A program made the position numbers and the translations under genes. From Paraoerskovia marina DSM 21750 (lineage in GTDB: Bacteria > Actinomycetota > Actinomycetes > Actinomycetales > Cellulomonadaceae), in NCBI RefSeq assembly GCF_000701465.1, contig NZ_JNIY01000009.1, positions 85,945-149,944 on the forward strand: 64,000 nt of DNA. Reading direction: 5' to 3'. Shown here piece after piece: positions 16,984-25,280 of the stretch; the stretch's first letter is position 1, and each line of letters begins with the position of its first letter. Below the pieces are notes generated by a model. The model was given only the letters and a program-made list of their open reading frames with translations, did no database searches and was not told the origin of the DNA.

Positions 16984-18352
16984 GTGTAGGGGTCCTTCGA
17001 TGAGAGGGGTCAGGCTGTCAGGGCGGGCAAGGTCTCGGTGGTCACCTCATTCACGGTGCTGGTGGTGATGGTCAGACGGCAACGGGCCAGGACGTCGAGC
17101 CCGAGGTAGCGACGTCCTTCGGCCCATTCATCGGTCTGCTCGGCCAGGACCGCACCGACGAGGCGCACGATCGCGTCGCGAGAGGGAAAGATCCCGACGG
17201 AGTCCGTGCGCCGGCGGATCTCGCGGTTCAGGCGTTCGGCGGGGTTGTTCGACCAGATCTGGACCCAGACGTCTTTGGGGAACCCGGTGAACGCGAGGAC
17301 GTCAGCGCGAGCGGCATCAAGGTGCTCGGCCACGGCGGGCAGCTTCTCACCCACGTAGTCCAGCAACCGATCGACCTGCGCGGTCACCGCCGCAGCATCA
17401 GGCTGGTCATAGACACTGTGGAGCATCGCCTTCACCGCAGGCCCCATGGACTTCGGGCAGATGCTCATCAGGTTCGCGGCGTAGTGGGTGCGGCACCGCT
17501 GCCAGGACGCTCCAGGGAGGTGCGCGGCGATTGCCTCGACCAACCCAGCATGCGCATCGGAGGTCACCAGACGGACCCCGCCGAGACCGCGGGCGACCAG
17601 GTCAGCGAAGAAACTGCTCCATGCTGCCCCGGTCTCCGAGGTGGCGACGCGCATGCCGAGCACTTCGCGGTGACCATCGCCGCTGACGCCGGTCGCGATC
17701 AGGACGACCGCGTTGATCACCCGCCCGCCTTCACGGACTTTCATCGTCAGCGCGTCCGCGGCGACGAACGTGAACGGCCCGGCAGCGTCCAGAGGCCGGT
17801 GGCGGAACTGTTCGACGTGCTCGTCGAGATCGGCTGCCATACGGCTGACCTGCGACTTCGAGAGCGAGTTGATGCCGAGCGTCTTGACGAGCTTGGGGGT
17901 ACCGCCCGCTGCGATAGTGCGCAGCACGCAGTGGGGGAGCCATGCGGCGGGTGGAGACCCCGGCGAGGTAGCAGTCCGCGACCACGGTGATCAGCGCGGA
18001 TTCGGCGCGTTTGCGGCGCTCGAGCAGCCACTCCGGAAAGTAAGTGCCCGAACGCAGCTTGGGGACGGCGACGTCGATCGTGCCGACCCGCGTGTCGAGG
18101 TCGCGGTGGCGGTAGCCATTGCGCTGGGTCGCTCGGTCGGGGCTGGGCCGGCCGTATTCCGCGCCGGCGACCGCGTCAGCGTCCGCGGAAAGGAGCTCGT
18201 TGATGATCCGTTGCAGCATCGTGCGCATCAGATCCGGAGAGGCGTCGGCCAGGGCTTCACCGAGCAGGCCGTGAGGGTCGACAATATGAGGAGCGGTCAT
18301 CGTGATGACTCCGTTCGAGAGTGCTGTGAGAGGTTCACTCGAAGGATCACAC
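16984..18352 (-). mobile_element. IS256-family insertion sequence, defective
   Basis: About 1.37 kb bounded by imperfect inverted repeats: GTGTAGGGGTCCTTCGATG at the left end (16984-17002) and, read from the right end inward, GTGTGATCCTTCGAGTG (18352-18336). The single transposase gene is frameshifted. I see no 8- or 9-base target duplication in the immediate flanks (CAGGAAGTG versus GGTGACCGC), which suggests the locus was rearranged after insertion or that one end is from another copy. It lies just outside the left end of the lpdA-integrated island. Confidence 0.75.
17010..18300 (-). pseudogene. IS256-family mutator-type transposase, frameshifted
   Basis: The N-terminal part (from ATG 18300: MTAPHIVDPHGLLGEALADA, then RNGYRHRDLDTRVGTIDVAV) and the C-terminal part ([59 protein letters not shown]) are in different frames. 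DDE residues are visible as AADAL, TSDAH and NPAERLNRE. The break is at the usual GVSTRRM-(D)-KLVKTLGI junction, where about 46 bases (17895-17940) stand in place of one codon, a net +43 that shifts the frame. Without recoding no full-length transposase can be made. Confidence 0.85.
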
Positions 18353-18740
18353 GGTGACCGCGTCCTCGTCAGAGACGATCACGAGGCCACCGCGCTACAC
18401 CACTATCGGGGACTCAACCGGAGCCGCGAACGTCTCGGGCAACGTGCTCGCGCCGGCCTCGTCTTGCGCCTGCTCGGCCTGGACGTTCCGCTACACCAGA
18501 CCCTTGAGGCTCATGAGGACCTGGAATTCGCGAGGTTGGCCAGCGGCTTCGCCTTGAATTTGTCTTCGTAGAGGGCCATCGTCGGTGGCCCAGGCCTTGC
18601 CATTGAGGCTCCCTAGGAGCTGCATCGGACGTGCGACGTCGCCGCGCGACGGACCGCGTGGGTGCGCTGTCCGTCGCGCGCGAGCTTGGTGCAGGAGATA
18701 TCTCCGAGTGCAGTCGGCGATGCACTGCTCGATTGCAGTC

Positions 18741-18842
18741 GTCGCACCGCTGACACGAAGAAGCCCGGCTCAGCAGCATCGCTGCAGAGCCGGGCTTCTT
18801 GGTGAGACGCGCGAGCGTCGCCAGCGATCAGAGGTTAATCAT
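18741..18842. repeat. attL-like direct repeat of the lpdA 3' end and terminator
   Basis: This 102-base segment aligns without gaps to 36674-36775, the end of lpdA, with 90 identical positions by hand count. It keeps the last codons of lpdA (ATGATTAACCTCTGA on the minus strand, Met-Ile-Asn-Leu-stop) and the terminator hairpin but not the rest of the gene. That is the expected footprint of site-specific integration into a gene 3' end. Confidence 0.8.
18758..18800. terminator. Displaced copy of the lpdA terminator
   Basis: AAGAAGCCCGGCTC (18758-18771) pairs with GAGCCGGGCTTCTT (18787-18800); the inner GCAGC/GCTGC also pairs. It has diverged from the copy at 36691-36733 but the stem is kept, so it probably still terminates transcripts coming leftward from the island. 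Confidence 0.75.
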
Positions 18843-18960
18843 CTAGGCCGGAAGGCCTGGGGCCGTTGAAAATCCGCGTTCGCTCACGTTCACACCGAGG
18901 GCCGTGCTCCCTGCGTGCCCCACTCAAACCGGCGGAAGGACGTTGAAACTGACCGGACAG

Positions 18961-19458
18961 TTAACGCGGGTCAATGAGTGTGGCCATCCAGTCGCCGAGT
19001 TCGACGGCTATGTCAGCGAGGTCGAGCGCCTTCCTACGGTTGACGGTCTCGCTACGACCGTGGGCGATGCGGTTCCTTCGATCGACCATGTAGGCGAGCT
19101 CTCGACCGATCCGTGAATCGTCGTCTCCCAACAGGTGTTCAAGCTGCACAGCCCAGCCCTCATCGAAATTCCTCGTCCGCTCCACCAGAACCTCGGGCGC
19201 TGGGTTGCGTCCGCGAAACAAGCCATTGACTACGTGACGTGCAATGGCGGGATGGGACTTGGCCTCGGCGAAGTGCTTGATGCAGGTCTCGAACGTGTTC
19301 TCGATATACCCCGCCGAGCGCACAACGAGAAAGCGTGCAAGCTCCGCCGCCACTTCGGGCGGCTCCGCCGGCAACTCGTCCAGCATCTTCCGCAGATTGA
19401 CCAGGCGGGTCCGACTTGTGTCCATCTCCCGCGTCGGCCACGATCCGGGCCAACTCAT
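18961..19458 (-). CDS. HEPN-like protein, partner of the DUF262 protein
   Basis: A 165-residue, mostly helical protein. Its clearest motif is RNRIAH (R128-H133), an R-x4-H pattern followed by G, the catalytic signature of HEPN-superfamily RNases. The region just before it (LAYMVDR) fits the last-but-one helix of that fold. It resembles the HEPN proteins that accompany DUF262 proteins in other genomes (MAE_28990-type), although I cannot confirm the exact family. The ATG at 19458 overlaps the DUF262 stop by 4 bases (ATGA), so the two are translated together. A toxin-like RNase role in abortive defence is plausible but inferred. Confidence 0.7.
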   Translation of the reverse strand: MSWPGSWPTREMDTSRTRLVNLRKMLDELPAEPPEVAAELARFLVVRSAGYIENTFETCIKHFAEAKSHPAIARHVVNGLFRGRNPAPEVLVERTRNFDEGWAVQLEHLLGDDDSRIGRELAYMVDRRNRIAHGRSETVNRRKALDLADIAVELGDWMATLIDPR

Positions 19459-20573
19459 GCTGCGTCTGCGAACGCCTCGGTTGCGAGGCGGAGACGCGTC
19501 GCCATCGGCTCCTCGTTCGCCGTCGCCCGACTGGTAGAAGCCTCGAAATCGTCACTGCCCTTGAGCCCGTCAATTGCGGCAGCAGCAGCCTCCGGCGTGA
19601 TTTCAGACTGAGCGAGGTGCCGCATAAGGCCGACGTAGATTGCCTCTGCTTGTGCCGCGTTCACCTGCCTGGCACCCTTCCGCAACGCTTGCGGCCCAGG
19701 GCCAGCGAGGATAGTCGCGTTTGCTCGGGCGAACAGCTTTGAGGCTGCAATGACCTGCTCGGAGGTTGCATCACGGTGCATCCCGGCGAAGTCGTTGAGG
19801 AACTTCTTTAAAGGGCTGGCGTAGCGATCAGCGCCGCAGTACAGGGCGATTATTCGAAGAATCAATTCCTGATCACGAGCACGCGATGACTTACCGCCGT
19901 AGAGAGCGCGCCAGTTGGTGTCTTGGTTGAGCCGCTCGAGCAACTCGATCAACGGCCCCGCGTAGAGCGCTACGCGAATCTCGTGCGGGGTCAGTTGAGT
20001 ACCGCCAGAGTTGAGACGCTCGAAGATCTGGTACACCGCCTCCAGACTCTGCGGGGTTCCGTCGGTGTCTACGATCGTCGCCTGGATGAACGCGTTGTCC
20101 AACGTGCGCCGCAGGTCATCGGGTAGGCTCTTGTAGGTCAGCCCCTCGAACCGCTTTGAGACGTTGGCCAGAGAGAAGACTCGCGACCCATGAGTCCCTT
20201 CGTAGAAATCTCGCAAAGTAAGCAGGCGCTGTTGCCCGTCGAGCACGAGATAGCGCCGGTCACTCTGGCGCACGAAGAACACGCCGGGTATCGGATAGCC
20301 CAAGAGCAGCGACTCGATAAATCTATCCATCTGGGACTTGCGCCAGACGAATCCTCGCTGGAATCCAGCGCTCTCGATGTCTGGATCGTTGTGGCCGAAC
20401 TGCGGGACGACAATGTCTCGGTTGCGTACACGACGAACTAATCCCTCGACGTCGAAGTCCTGCCCCGCGTACTGCACAGATCGCGCTTCGGGCTCCGCCG
20501 CCGTCAGGTCGACGAACTCATCTTCAGTGAGCTCGGGGAATTCTGGTCTGTCGGCTGTCTGCTCTTCAGTCAT
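19455..20573 (-). CDS. DUF262 (GmrS-like N-terminal) domain protein
   Basis: A 372-residue protein with the DUF262 ParB/Srx-like NTPase fold. FQRGFVW at 71-77 corresponds to the YQRxYVW motif, LVLDGQQRLLTL at 109-120 contains the DGQQR signature, and FERLNSGGTQLTPHEIR is also conserved. The DUF1524 HNH nuclease domain that completes GmrSD/BrxU-type type IV restriction enzymes is absent; the last 120 residues are helical and unassigned. It overlaps brxL upstream (ATGA) and the HEPN gene downstream (ATGA), so it belongs to the BREX operon. It may sense nucleotide or DNA modification and control the HEPN partner. The domain call is firm; the role is inferred. Confidence 0.85.
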   Translation of the reverse strand: MTEEQTADRPEFPELTEDEFVDLTAAEPEARSVQYAGQDFDVEGLVRRVRNRDIVVPQFGHNDPDIESAGFQRGFVWRKSQMDRFIESLLLGYPIPGVFFVRQSDRRYLVLDGQQRLLTLRDFYEGTHGSRVFSLANVSKRFEGLTYKSLPDDLRRTLDNAFIQATIVDTDGTPQSLEAVYQIFERLNSGGTQLTPHEIRVALYAGPLIELLERLNQDTNWRALYGGKSSRARDQELILRIIALYCGADRYASPLKKFLNDFAGMHRDATSEQVIAASKLFARANATILAGPGPQALRKGARQVNAAQAEAIYVGLMRHLAQSEITPEAAAAAIDGLKGSDDFEASTSRATANEEPMATRLRLATEAFADAA

Positions 20574-22780
20574 GCTCCTTGCCCTTCTGTTGCTTCGCGG
20601 GAGTCGGCAGACACCCTCACGTAGTGCACGGTGAACGATGAACCGATCAGGCGGAACTCCTGGCGGTTGCGGCCGAAGTCGAAGGGGTTGTCGCTCGGCT
20701 TCTGCCAGATGTCGAGGCCCTTGCCGAGATCGATGCGCCAGCCATGATCGGTCTCGATGCGGCGGTCATGGATGGTGTCATCGAGTCGTACGGCAAGTCG
20801 CACTCCCACGGCGTCGGAGGCGTCCTTGACGGCCTTCAGCATGATCAGGTGCCGCTGTTTGTACGCCGGGTTTGGTTCCTCCGCGGTGACGAGCTCGACA
20901 TCGATCTCGTCAGCCGGGTCCTTCGCTGCGGCAAGAAGACTCAGCAGGTCGACGAGGTTGCGGCCCTGGTGCGGCATGCGAATGTAGGGGTCCGTGATCG
21001 CGATCCTCGATGCGCCGCGAAGGTACGGCAGGAGGAGGGTCTCGTAGGACACCCCCCGCTGGCCGGCGGTGAAGTCTCGATGCCCCTCGGCCAACGCTGA
21101 GGGCTCAGGCTTCCCGGTCGCTTCTGGTGCAGTCACCGAGGTTTCGGACGACGACGCAGCGACCGGGGCCGGAATCACCCCCGTGGCCGCACCTGGGCTT
21201 GCTTCGCCGTCACCCTCGGGCCCTGCGCCCCAGTCCCGCCGATACAGCTGCGGGTGCTGGCTCTCCTCAAGCGTCGCGACCTCGTACCACGCCCCCGACG
21301 TGTCGGAGTATCGGAAGCGAACCGGGGTTTCGCGCATGGTGGCGTCGATGCGCAGGATTGAGTCCTTGACGCGCTTGCGCCCCTCGACCGCGAACTCCAG
21401 CAGCGTGCGGATCTCGTCCTCCGTGGCCTCACCCGTCGGGTGCACGAGCTTCATCAGCCCAGAGAAGGTCTTACGGATGCCGTCCTGGTCGCGCGTGGAG
21501 ATCGAGTTGTCGAGAGTGAAGTGGTCCTTGTACTTGTCCGAGAAGTCCTCGGACCGCTTCGCCCGCAGGATCTCGGCGAGGTAGTCGACGACGAACCCGT
21601 AGCCGGCGGAGAACATCTCCGAGCGGATCGGCGCGACCTCCCAACCGGGGATGTAGTGGTGGACGCGGTCGAGCCACGCTGGGTCGCGGTAGGCGTCAGG
21701 CAGCTCGTCGAACAGGTCGGAGTTCTTGAGCATGTAGGGCACGGTGTGCGTCGTGTTGCCGATGAACGCCATCGACGCCTCGGCCCCGTAGATGCTCGTG
21801 CCGCGCGAGAACGACTTGTTCGCGAGGTAGTTCTTCATGACATTGACGAGGTTCTGGTCGGTGCGACGATTGGCGGCGAACTCGTCGAAGGCGACGCAGT
21901 CCCAGTAGCCGACCAGGCCGATTCGCCCGCTGGCGTTGTTGACGAACAGCTTGGCGACGGTGACCTCTCCGCCGGAGACGAGGATGCCGTTCGGGGAGAA
22001 CTCGCTGAAGGTGTGCGACTTGCCGGTGCCCTTGGGCCCGAGTTCGACGATGTTGTAGTTGCGCTCTACGAAGGGGATGAGACGCGTCAAGGCGATGAGC
22101 TTGCCGCGCTTGTTGAACTGCTCGGGGTTGAGGCCGATCGACTGCATGAGCAGGTCGATCCACTCCTCGGTCGTGAACGCCTTGCGTGCCTCGTAGTAGT
22201 GGTCGATGTCGATGCCAGCGACCTGGATGGGCTTGAGACTGCCGAGGATCCACGGTACGACGCGCTGATCGTCAGAGTGGAAGTACTCGATGTCGCAGAT
22301 GCACCAGACGCCGCCGACGAGAAGCTTGGGGTTCTGCTTGACCGTCACGTCATCGATGACGACGCCGCTGACCTGGAGGTTCTCAAACTCAGCCTCATGG
22401 ACGTCGTTCTTCTCATTGAGCGTGACGGTGACCTTGTCGATCACACGGTGGCGCCCCTTGCGACGGATCTCCGACTTCACGAGCATGTGCTCGTTGCGGT
22501 TGACGTAGTGGGTCGCGAGGATCTGCCGCACGCTGTCGATCCCGACCTGGATCGTGGCCTCGTCGTCGGATGCGGCGTACTGGCCCAACAGGTACTCCAG
22601 TACGTACGAGGGCACGACGGCGTTGCCGCGGACCGCTTTGACGAGGTCCTTGCGGACGACGGCGCCGGCGAAGTGCTCGTTGATCTTGTCGTTGAGCGCA
22701 GACTTCGTCGGGGCGGCGTCGGTCGTCTCCGCGGCGGCGAGGAAGTCGATCTCGCCGAGGGCGTCTTCAAGGTTGGTCAT
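20570..22780 (-). CDS. brxL: BREX protein BrxL, variant with C-terminal MIT_C/PLD-like domain
   Basis: A 736-residue BrxL. Residues 1-230 are the N-terminal DNA-binding region, and 240-480 the AAA+ core with Walker A GPKGTGKSH (248-256) and Walker B CVAFDEF (295-301). Canonical BrxL proteins are about 680 residues with a Lon-like C-terminal part. Here a Pro/Ser/Ala linker (about 518-565) leads to a domain (577-722) that matches the MITD1-type MIT_C phospholipase-D-like fold: YETLLLPYL, ITDPYIRMPHQ, TIHDRRI and GWRIDLGKGLDIWQKP. I see no Lon Ser-Lys dyad motif. BrxL forms a DNA-loaded motor needed for type 1 BREX phage defence. It lies 7 bases after pglZ. Confidence 0.92.
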   Translation of the reverse strand: MTNLEDALGEIDFLAAAETTDAAPTKSALNDKINEHFAGAVVRKDLVKAVRGNAVVPSYVLEYLLGQYAASDDEATIQVGIDSVRQILATHYVNRNEHMLVKSEIRRKGRHRVIDKVTVTLNEKNDVHEAEFENLQVSGVVIDDVTVKQNPKLLVGGVWCICDIEYFHSDDQRVVPWILGSLKPIQVAGIDIDHYYEARKAFTTEEWIDLLMQSIGLNPEQFNKRGKLIALTRLIPFVERNYNIVELGPKGTGKSHTFSEFSPNGILVSGGEVTVAKLFVNNASGRIGLVGYWDCVAFDEFAANRRTDQNLVNVMKNYLANKSFSRGTSIYGAEASMAFIGNTTHTVPYMLKNSDLFDELPDAYRDPAWLDRVHHYIPGWEVAPIRSEMFSAGYGFVVDYLAEILRAKRSEDFSDKYKDHFTLDNSISTRDQDGIRKTFSGLMKLVHPTGEATEDEIRTLLEFAVEGRKRVKDSILRIDATMRETPVRFRYSDTSGAWYEVATLEESQHPQLYRRDWGAGPEGDGEASPGAATGVIPAPVAASSSETSVTAPEATGKPEPSALAEGHRDFTAGQRGVSYETLLLPYLRGASRIAITDPYIRMPHQGRNLVDLLSLLAAAKDPADEIDVELVTAEEPNPAYKQRHLIMLKAVKDASDAVGVRLAVRLDDTIHDRRIETDHGWRIDLGKGLDIWQKPSDNPFDFGRNRQEFRLIGSSFTVHYVRVSADSREATEGQGA

Positions 22781-22787
22781 GGCTGTC

Positions 22788-25280
22788 CTAGAAGTCGAAG
22801 TCCGTCGTGAACGACCGCTTGATGGTGTAGTTCCCCTTCGAGAACGACTTCCACTGCGTCGTGTTCGGGATCGGCTCTTCGAGCCGCAGCTCGACGGACC
22901 GGTTGTTGTACTGGTCGGCGTCCTGGGTCAGGTACAGCACGGCCTTCTGATAGCGGTCGCGCTGGTCATCGGATGCGCTGTCGAAGGTAAGGACGGGCTG
23001 GTCGGAGATCAGCGTGTCGCCGACGTAGAGGCCGAGCCGCACCTGGCGCGCCTGGATCTTGTCGGTGACCGCCTCGCGCTGAAGTAGCTTGACGGCGAGC
23101 TGCCCGGTGGTGATCTTGTCGGTCTCGGGCATGAGGTCGACACCTACCGGTCGGATGTCGCTCTTGCGCTTCTTGTTGACCGCGATCACCGGCACGACTA
23201 TCTCCTGGAGCGAAGCGCCACCGTGCACGTAGCGGGTGCCAGGGCCGGGTAGCGGGATGCGGTGGATCGACTTGGGGATCTGGATGTCGATGTCTCCCGC
23301 GAGCCCTGCCTGGGCGGAGGTGAACGTCATGAAGGAGGGCGACGGCTTCAGCGACCGGCCGAGCACGAAGCGGCGGTTGGTCTTGGTGACCGCGTCACCA
23401 TGCGGGCTCTCCGAGAGGTAGTAGGCCTGCTCCAGCGGAGTGTCTTGGAATTGGAACCCGTGGTCGGCGGTGATGAGGATGTTCGTCGCGTTGGCGTTGG
23501 TCCACTTCTTCACCAGGAGCAGCAGCTCGCGAAGGGTCTCCTCGGCAGCCTCGAAGACGGTCCGCTCGGTCGGGGCCTTGTCGCCCGCGGCGTCGATCCG
23601 GTCGTGATAGACGTAGAAGACCTGGTGCTTCGTGTACAGCTCGCGAAGTTCGCTCCCCGGCATGGCCAGCACCTCGGCCGCGCTCATGGCATGCCCCTTG
23701 ACCGCTTGCAGGATCTTGCCGCGGTTCGCGGTGCCGTTCGTCGGCTTCCCGTCCGCGAGCACCGGGAGGCCGTCCGGGTCGAGTTCCAAGCTGGAGTGCG
23801 GCAGCAGCGACGCCATGCCAAGTTGGGTGTAGCTCGGCAGCGAGCCGAGCACAGCGGAGAGCGAGGCATCGAAGCGGTCCTCGCCGCGGATCATCGACGC
23901 GAGTTGCTCGGCGATCTCATACCGCATGCCGTCGGAGATGATCACGACCACCTTGGTGCGACCGTCCTTGACGACGGGGGCGACGTGACGGTCGAAGAAC
24001 CTCGCCTGCGGCGCGAGCGTCTCAGACTTCCACTCGCTCATGGGTTCAAGGGCCTGCTGCCAGAGCCCGCCGAAGTCGTAGAGGTACTTGTTGGTGTACT
24101 GCTTGTCGACCTCGGCCTTTAGCGCTTCGAGCGGCTTGTGGAAGTCGGCGGTCTGGTGCGCGTACGTGAACCAGCGGTAGTGCTGGTCGATGCGGAACCA
24201 GTCCGACTGGTACTTTTCCAACCCAACCGTGGCTGAGGCGATGGCGTGCGGCAACGCAGCGAGAGCCGCGAGCAGCTCCGAGGCGCTCTGGATCGCGTCG
24301 TAGAGCTTGGCGTACTTGGCGCTCCACAGGCTGTGCTGACGCTGCCGAACGATGTCCGCGACCTCACGGGGCGTCACCGACTGGGTGGTGACGGCGGCAG
24401 CTAGGTCGACGATGACCTTGCGGTCGACCTCCTCGAAGATCGTGCTCTTGGCCAGTTCGCGGTAGTCGCGCTGGTCGATCTTCGAGTTCACGTCGAGCGC
24501 GTCGGCCGCACGGGACGCGAGGGTCGTCATCACGTACTGCGTGCGCACGTCGTAGCGCAGGGCGTTGAAGTCACTGCGGATGTTGCGGAACTCGTCGGGC
24601 GCGTCCGAGGCGAAGTCTTCGATGGCGCGGCCGAACATCCACAGCACGAAGTCGTCCATGGTCGGGGTCGCGCTCGGGTAACTGTAGATGCTGGCGAGCC
24701 CGTCCCAGAAGAACTGGTCGAGGCCGAAGGCGACGAGGTCGTCGAACTTGGCGCTCTTCCCGGCGGCATTCTCGACGAGGAGTTCGCGGACGATGTCGGT
24801 CAGCTTGTTCCCTGAAGCCTTGACGAGCACCTGGCACATCTTGGCGCGAAGGCGTGCGGCGTCGTCTCCGTCGGTGAGGAGCTTCTCCAGCGCCTGCTTG
24901 CGGCTGTTCGCGGCAAAGAACTTCTGGTGCCGCTCGATGACCGGCAGCAGGGCTGAGTCGTTGAGGCCAAGCTCCTGTTGCAACATCGAGGTCTTGTCGG
25001 CTGTGAAGACGCCGTACGCGAGTTCGAGGTCGAGCAGCCAGTTTCCGGTGCCGCGCGAGACGTCGCCGGCTCGGTAGACGAGGTGCTTGTTGACGTGGTC
25101 GGCGATGATCGTGTTCTTTGCGCCGAGCTCGTTGCCCTTAACGCGGATGACGTTGACCGCGCCAAGGTCGAGCGCGTCGAGGTCGGCGGCGTACTCACCA
25201 GTGGGGTCATTCCAAAACACGACACGCTCGGACGCCAGACGGCCTCGGAGCGCCTCCTGGACGGCGGTCAGATCAGTCAC
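22788..25280 (-). CDS. pglZ: BREX phosphatase-like protein PglZ
   Basis: An 830-residue alkaline-phosphatase-superfamily protein, a core subunit of all BREX types. The metal-binding motifs are VVVIISDGMRYE (D450) and ILITADHGFQ (D606, H607). The N-terminal 430 residues form the helical BREX-specific region, and a beta-rich domain closes the C-terminus. The start is GTG 25280, inside the end of pglX (8-base overlap); the frame is open further upstream, but that part only reads pglX in another frame. Length is typical for type 1 BREX. It is required with PglX for host methylation and for exclusion in known systems. Confidence 0.94.
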   Translation of the reverse strand: MTDLTAVQEALRGRLASERVVFWNDPTGEYAADLDALDLGAVNVIRVKGNELGAKNTIIADHVNKHLVYRAGDVSRGTGNWLLDLELAYGVFTADKTSMLQQELGLNDSALLPVIERHQKFFAANSRKQALEKLLTDGDDAARLRAKMCQVLVKASGNKLTDIVRELLVENAAGKSAKFDDLVAFGLDQFFWDGLASIYSYPSATPTMDDFVLWMFGRAIEDFASDAPDEFRNIRSDFNALRYDVRTQYVMTTLASRAADALDVNSKIDQRDYRELAKSTIFEEVDRKVIVDLAAAVTTQSVTPREVADIVRQRQHSLWSAKYAKLYDAIQSASELLAALAALPHAIASATVGLEKYQSDWFRIDQHYRWFTYAHQTADFHKPLEALKAEVDKQYTNKYLYDFGGLWQQALEPMSEWKSETLAPQARFFDRHVAPVVKDGRTKVVVIISDGMRYEIAEQLASMIRGEDRFDASLSAVLGSLPSYTQLGMASLLPHSSLELDPDGLPVLADGKPTNGTANRGKILQAVKGHAMSAAEVLAMPGSELRELYTKHQVFYVYHDRIDAAGDKAPTERTVFEAAEETLRELLLLVKKWTNANATNILITADHGFQFQDTPLEQAYYLSESPHGDAVTKTNRRFVLGRSLKPSPSFMTFTSAQAGLAGDIDIQIPKSIHRIPLPGPGTRYVHGGASLQEIVVPVIAVNKKRKSDIRPVGVDLMPETDKITTGQLAVKLLQREAVTDKIQARQVRLGLYVGDTLISDQPVLTFDSASDDQRDRYQKAVLYLTQDADQYNNRSVELRLEEPIPNTTQWKSFSKGNYTIKRSFTTDFDF

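Larger units (their letters stand above)
18353..18960. other. Gene-poor junction between IS256 remnant and defence island
   Basis: No convincing complete gene. On the minus strand short peptides such as MALYEDKFKAKPLANLANS (from 18578) end in stops within 25 codons and look like gene remnants. The right half holds the lpdA-derived direct repeat and its terminator (18741-18842). Between 18843 and 18960 is a small AGGCCGGAAGGCCT hairpin, which could terminate the leftward BREX operon. Confidence 0.6.

Noticed and set aside
18512..18578. Small gene MALYEDKFKAKPLANLANS on the minus strand
   Set aside because: Ends after about 22 codons with further stops in all downstream frames; treated as a remnant.
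18741..18842. tRNA gene as integration target
   Set aside because: No cloverleaf in either repeat; the matching gene end is lpdA.
20570..20573. GmrSD/BrxU type IV restriction enzyme
   Set aside because: The DUF262 protein has no DUF1524 HNH domain, so it is not a full GmrSD enzyme.
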